A DNA stretch of 64,000 nucleotides, from positions 1-64,000 of the forward strand of contig CAZJVD010000010.1 in NCBI GenBank assembly GCA_964549505.1. The letters are read 5' to 3'. The notes below the pieces were generated by a model that did no database searches, was not told the origin of the DNA, and was given only the letters and a program-made list of their open reading frames with translations. Both the position numbers and the translations under genes were made by a program. The stretch's first letter is position 1. Every line of letters starts with the position of its first letter. The DNA comes from CAZJVD01 sp964549505 (GTDB lineage: Bacteria > Bdellovibrionota > UBA1018 > CAZJVD01). Below are positions 62,622 to 64,000 of the stretch, piece by piece.

Positions 62622-64000
62622 GCTTATGCCGTCGACCGCCTGTTTTCTCTTAGGATATCTCGTGAGCGTTTTCTCAGCGCATGCGTCGCTGACGGCCAAC
62701 CCATCGTCTCCGTATGCGCTTGACGGAACGAAAGCTTTTTTTGCGTATAACTCGGGAACGATTTCCGTGGACTCTGCAGCAGGTTTTCAGATGTTTGCGT
62801 TGACGGAAGACACAAACGCGAGTCGGTCGAAGATGCTTTTGTTTGATCTTCAGGCATCGGGAATCACGACGTCCGCGTTGATTCGTGTTGCTGTGATGAT
62901 CCGCAATACCGGGATTACGCCGAACGAAGTCGTAGCGATTCCGATTCAGGCAGCTCAGGACGGTGCGACCGGCACGCCATCGGATTGTAACGGAACGACA
63001 TGTCCTGCGATTCAGTCCGGTAAGAATGTAAGCGCTGTTTACACGAATAACACGACACTTCGAATTGGCTTCTATCCAAAGGAAGCTTGTGCGCACATCA
63101 ACGGGCTTGGCAAAACAGGCACCGGTTGCGCGGGCGGCGCGGTGGTCACACCGAGCGCTGAATCGGTACAGTATTTTCCACTACGGTTTATTATCGGAAC
63201 GGTCGCGAGCGATGCCGATCAGCTTCCGGACAACAACAATGGTTTGTCGGCGTTAGCGGACCAGGAAACGGTGGACGTTGATGTCTATTTTCAGGATGGC
63301 GCGCCGACGGTCAGCTGTCCGAGTATGGACAGTTTCTATATTCCGGGCGACGGGCAGATCTTTGTGAATGCCAGTAAGCTCATCTACGGTGTCTCAGTGA
63401 GTGGTGGCGCGAGCGTTTCGAAGCTTGTGGTGTTGGCGAAGAAGGGCGGTTTTGTCAGCGTTTCGGATGCCGATGTTCGCGGCGATTTCGACAGGACAGC
63501 TGTGAACGGCAAGATGTCGGGTTTTAGTAATACGACCGATGGGTCGGACAATGCTTACACGATGGGCCTCTTTGTCCGAAACTCGGCTGGGATTCGATCA
63601 CTGTTTCAGTCGCCTGACCCGGCGGTGGTCGATTCGAGTTCGGTCTATAGTTCGAGCTGCTCCTTCACACATGTCCAAACGTCTGAAATTTTAACGTTTC
63701 TCCCAGACAAGAAGTGTTTCATCGCAACATCGGCCTTCGGTGATCCCGCGCATCCGGCCGTTCGTATGCTTCGTCAGTTTCGAAATCAGGTCTTGAATCG
63801 TTCCGCGATCGGGCGTGTCGTGGTTGCTGCTTACGAAGAAAACTCTCCTCGCTGGGCCGAGATTCTCGATCAGTACCCGGCATTGAAGCCTCTCGTGCGT
63901 CGGGGGCTTTCGCCGCTCATAGGATTGGGTTGGATCGCGTTGCACCCGTTTTCCGCGATCGCAGTCGTTATTGCTGTAAGTATTTGTTTTGTATTGATAA
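62593..64000 (+). CDS. Exported CFI-box-CTERM protein, 3' end missing
   Basis: An open frame with no stop runs from an ATG at 62593 to the window end (469 codons). A signal peptide follows (CFLLGYLVSVFSAHA), then beta-rich extracellular-type sequence with repeated Ser/Thr/Asn/Gly. The C-terminal part carries a CFI box (KKCFIATSAFGDP, codon for Cys at 63715), an HPAVRMLRQFRNQVL helix and hydrophobic stretches, as in the CFI-box-CTERM domain of delta-proteobacterial exported proteins. ATGs at 62608 and 62626 are equally possible starts; the first overlaps the upstream gene by 29 bases. The true stop lies beyond the window. Confidence 0.75.
   Translation, partial: MPKWFMICRKLMPSTACFLLGYLVSVFSAHASLTANPSSPYALDGTKAFFAYNSGTISVDSAAGFQMFALTEDTNASRSKMLLFDLQASGITTSALIRVAVMIRNTGITPNEVVAIPIQAAQDGATGTPSDCNGTTCPAIQSGKNVSAVYTNNTTLRIGFYPKEACAHINGLGKTGTGCAGGAVVTPSAESVQYFPLRFIIGTVASDADQLPDNNNGLSALADQETVDVDVYFQDGAPTVSCPSMDSFYIPGDGQIFVNASKLIYGVSVSGGASVSKLVVLAKKGGFVSVSDADVRGDFDRTAVNGKMSGFSNTTDGSDNAYTMGLFVRNSAGIRSLFQSPDPAVVDSSSVYSSSCSFTHVQTSEILTFLPDKKCFIATSAFGDPAHPAVRMLRQFRNQVLNRSAIGRVVVAAYEENSPRWAEILDQYPALKPLVRRGLSPLIGLGWIALHPFSAIAVVIAVSICFVLI

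Overview
The window reads as a chromosomal segment of a Gram-negative bacterium, most likely of the Bdellovibrionota/Oligoflexia (formerly grouped with the delta-proteobacteria). This is an inference from gene content: a TIGR02147/DUF4423-type regulator (29477-30286), a C-terminal CFI-box protein (62593 to the window end), two DUF5985-like membrane proteins, a poly-HAMP kinase, and many unrecognised exported proteins with signal peptides. An initiator tRNA-fMet lies at 16760-16836. I see no prophage, IS element, rRNA or CRISPR array.

Layout. 0.3-10.2 kb: a polytopic membrane protein, a large exported protein, an MFS exporter, a small basic protein, and an outer-membrane protein overlapping an EF-hand lipoprotein. 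10.2-10.7 kb: purE on the minus strand. 11.1-15.7 kb: a compact cassette of three exported proteins, two HAD-fold proteins flanking a calcineurin-like phosphoesterase whose architecture resembles a phage-associated (T5 A1-like) family. This is the most unusual locus here. 15.7-17.4 kb: an alpha/beta hydrolase, tRNA-fMet and a small protein.

17.4-26.1 kb is a divergent stress locus. A tightly overlapped minus-strand operon runs membrane-sensor/trehalose-6-phosphate synthase fusion, otsB, marR-like regulator, ion antiporter, YbdK-like carboxylate-amine ligase. The plus-strand operon runs GH15 glucoamylase/trehalase, winged-helix regulator, two DUF5985 proteins, and ends in a convincing hairpin terminator. 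26.2-30.3 kb holds a Fic protein with its inhibitory motif, an exported HExxH protein, and the TIGR02147 regulator. 30.4-42 kb is a run of exported proteins dominated by a 2273-residue protein with TPR-like repeats and an intact transglutaminase Cys-His-Asp triad.

41.9-45.6 kb is an overlapping aminotransferase, acetyltransferase-like and amino-acid permease operon. 45.6-60.5 kb is a signalling island: three histidine kinases (one with eleven exact 276-bp-period HAMP units), an NtrC-type sigma-54 activator, an HPt protein and three stand-alone receivers. Inside it, a good -24/-12 sigma-54 promoter stands just upstream of a small operon encoding a zinc-ribbon protein and one or two proteins that look like ribosome-hibernation (HPF/RaiA) factors. 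This suggests phosphorelay control of ribosome hibernation. 60.5-64 kb: an SGNH hydrolase, an exported protein, and the CFI-box protein, which runs off the right edge.

All family assignments come from reading motifs in the translated sequence; no database search was run.
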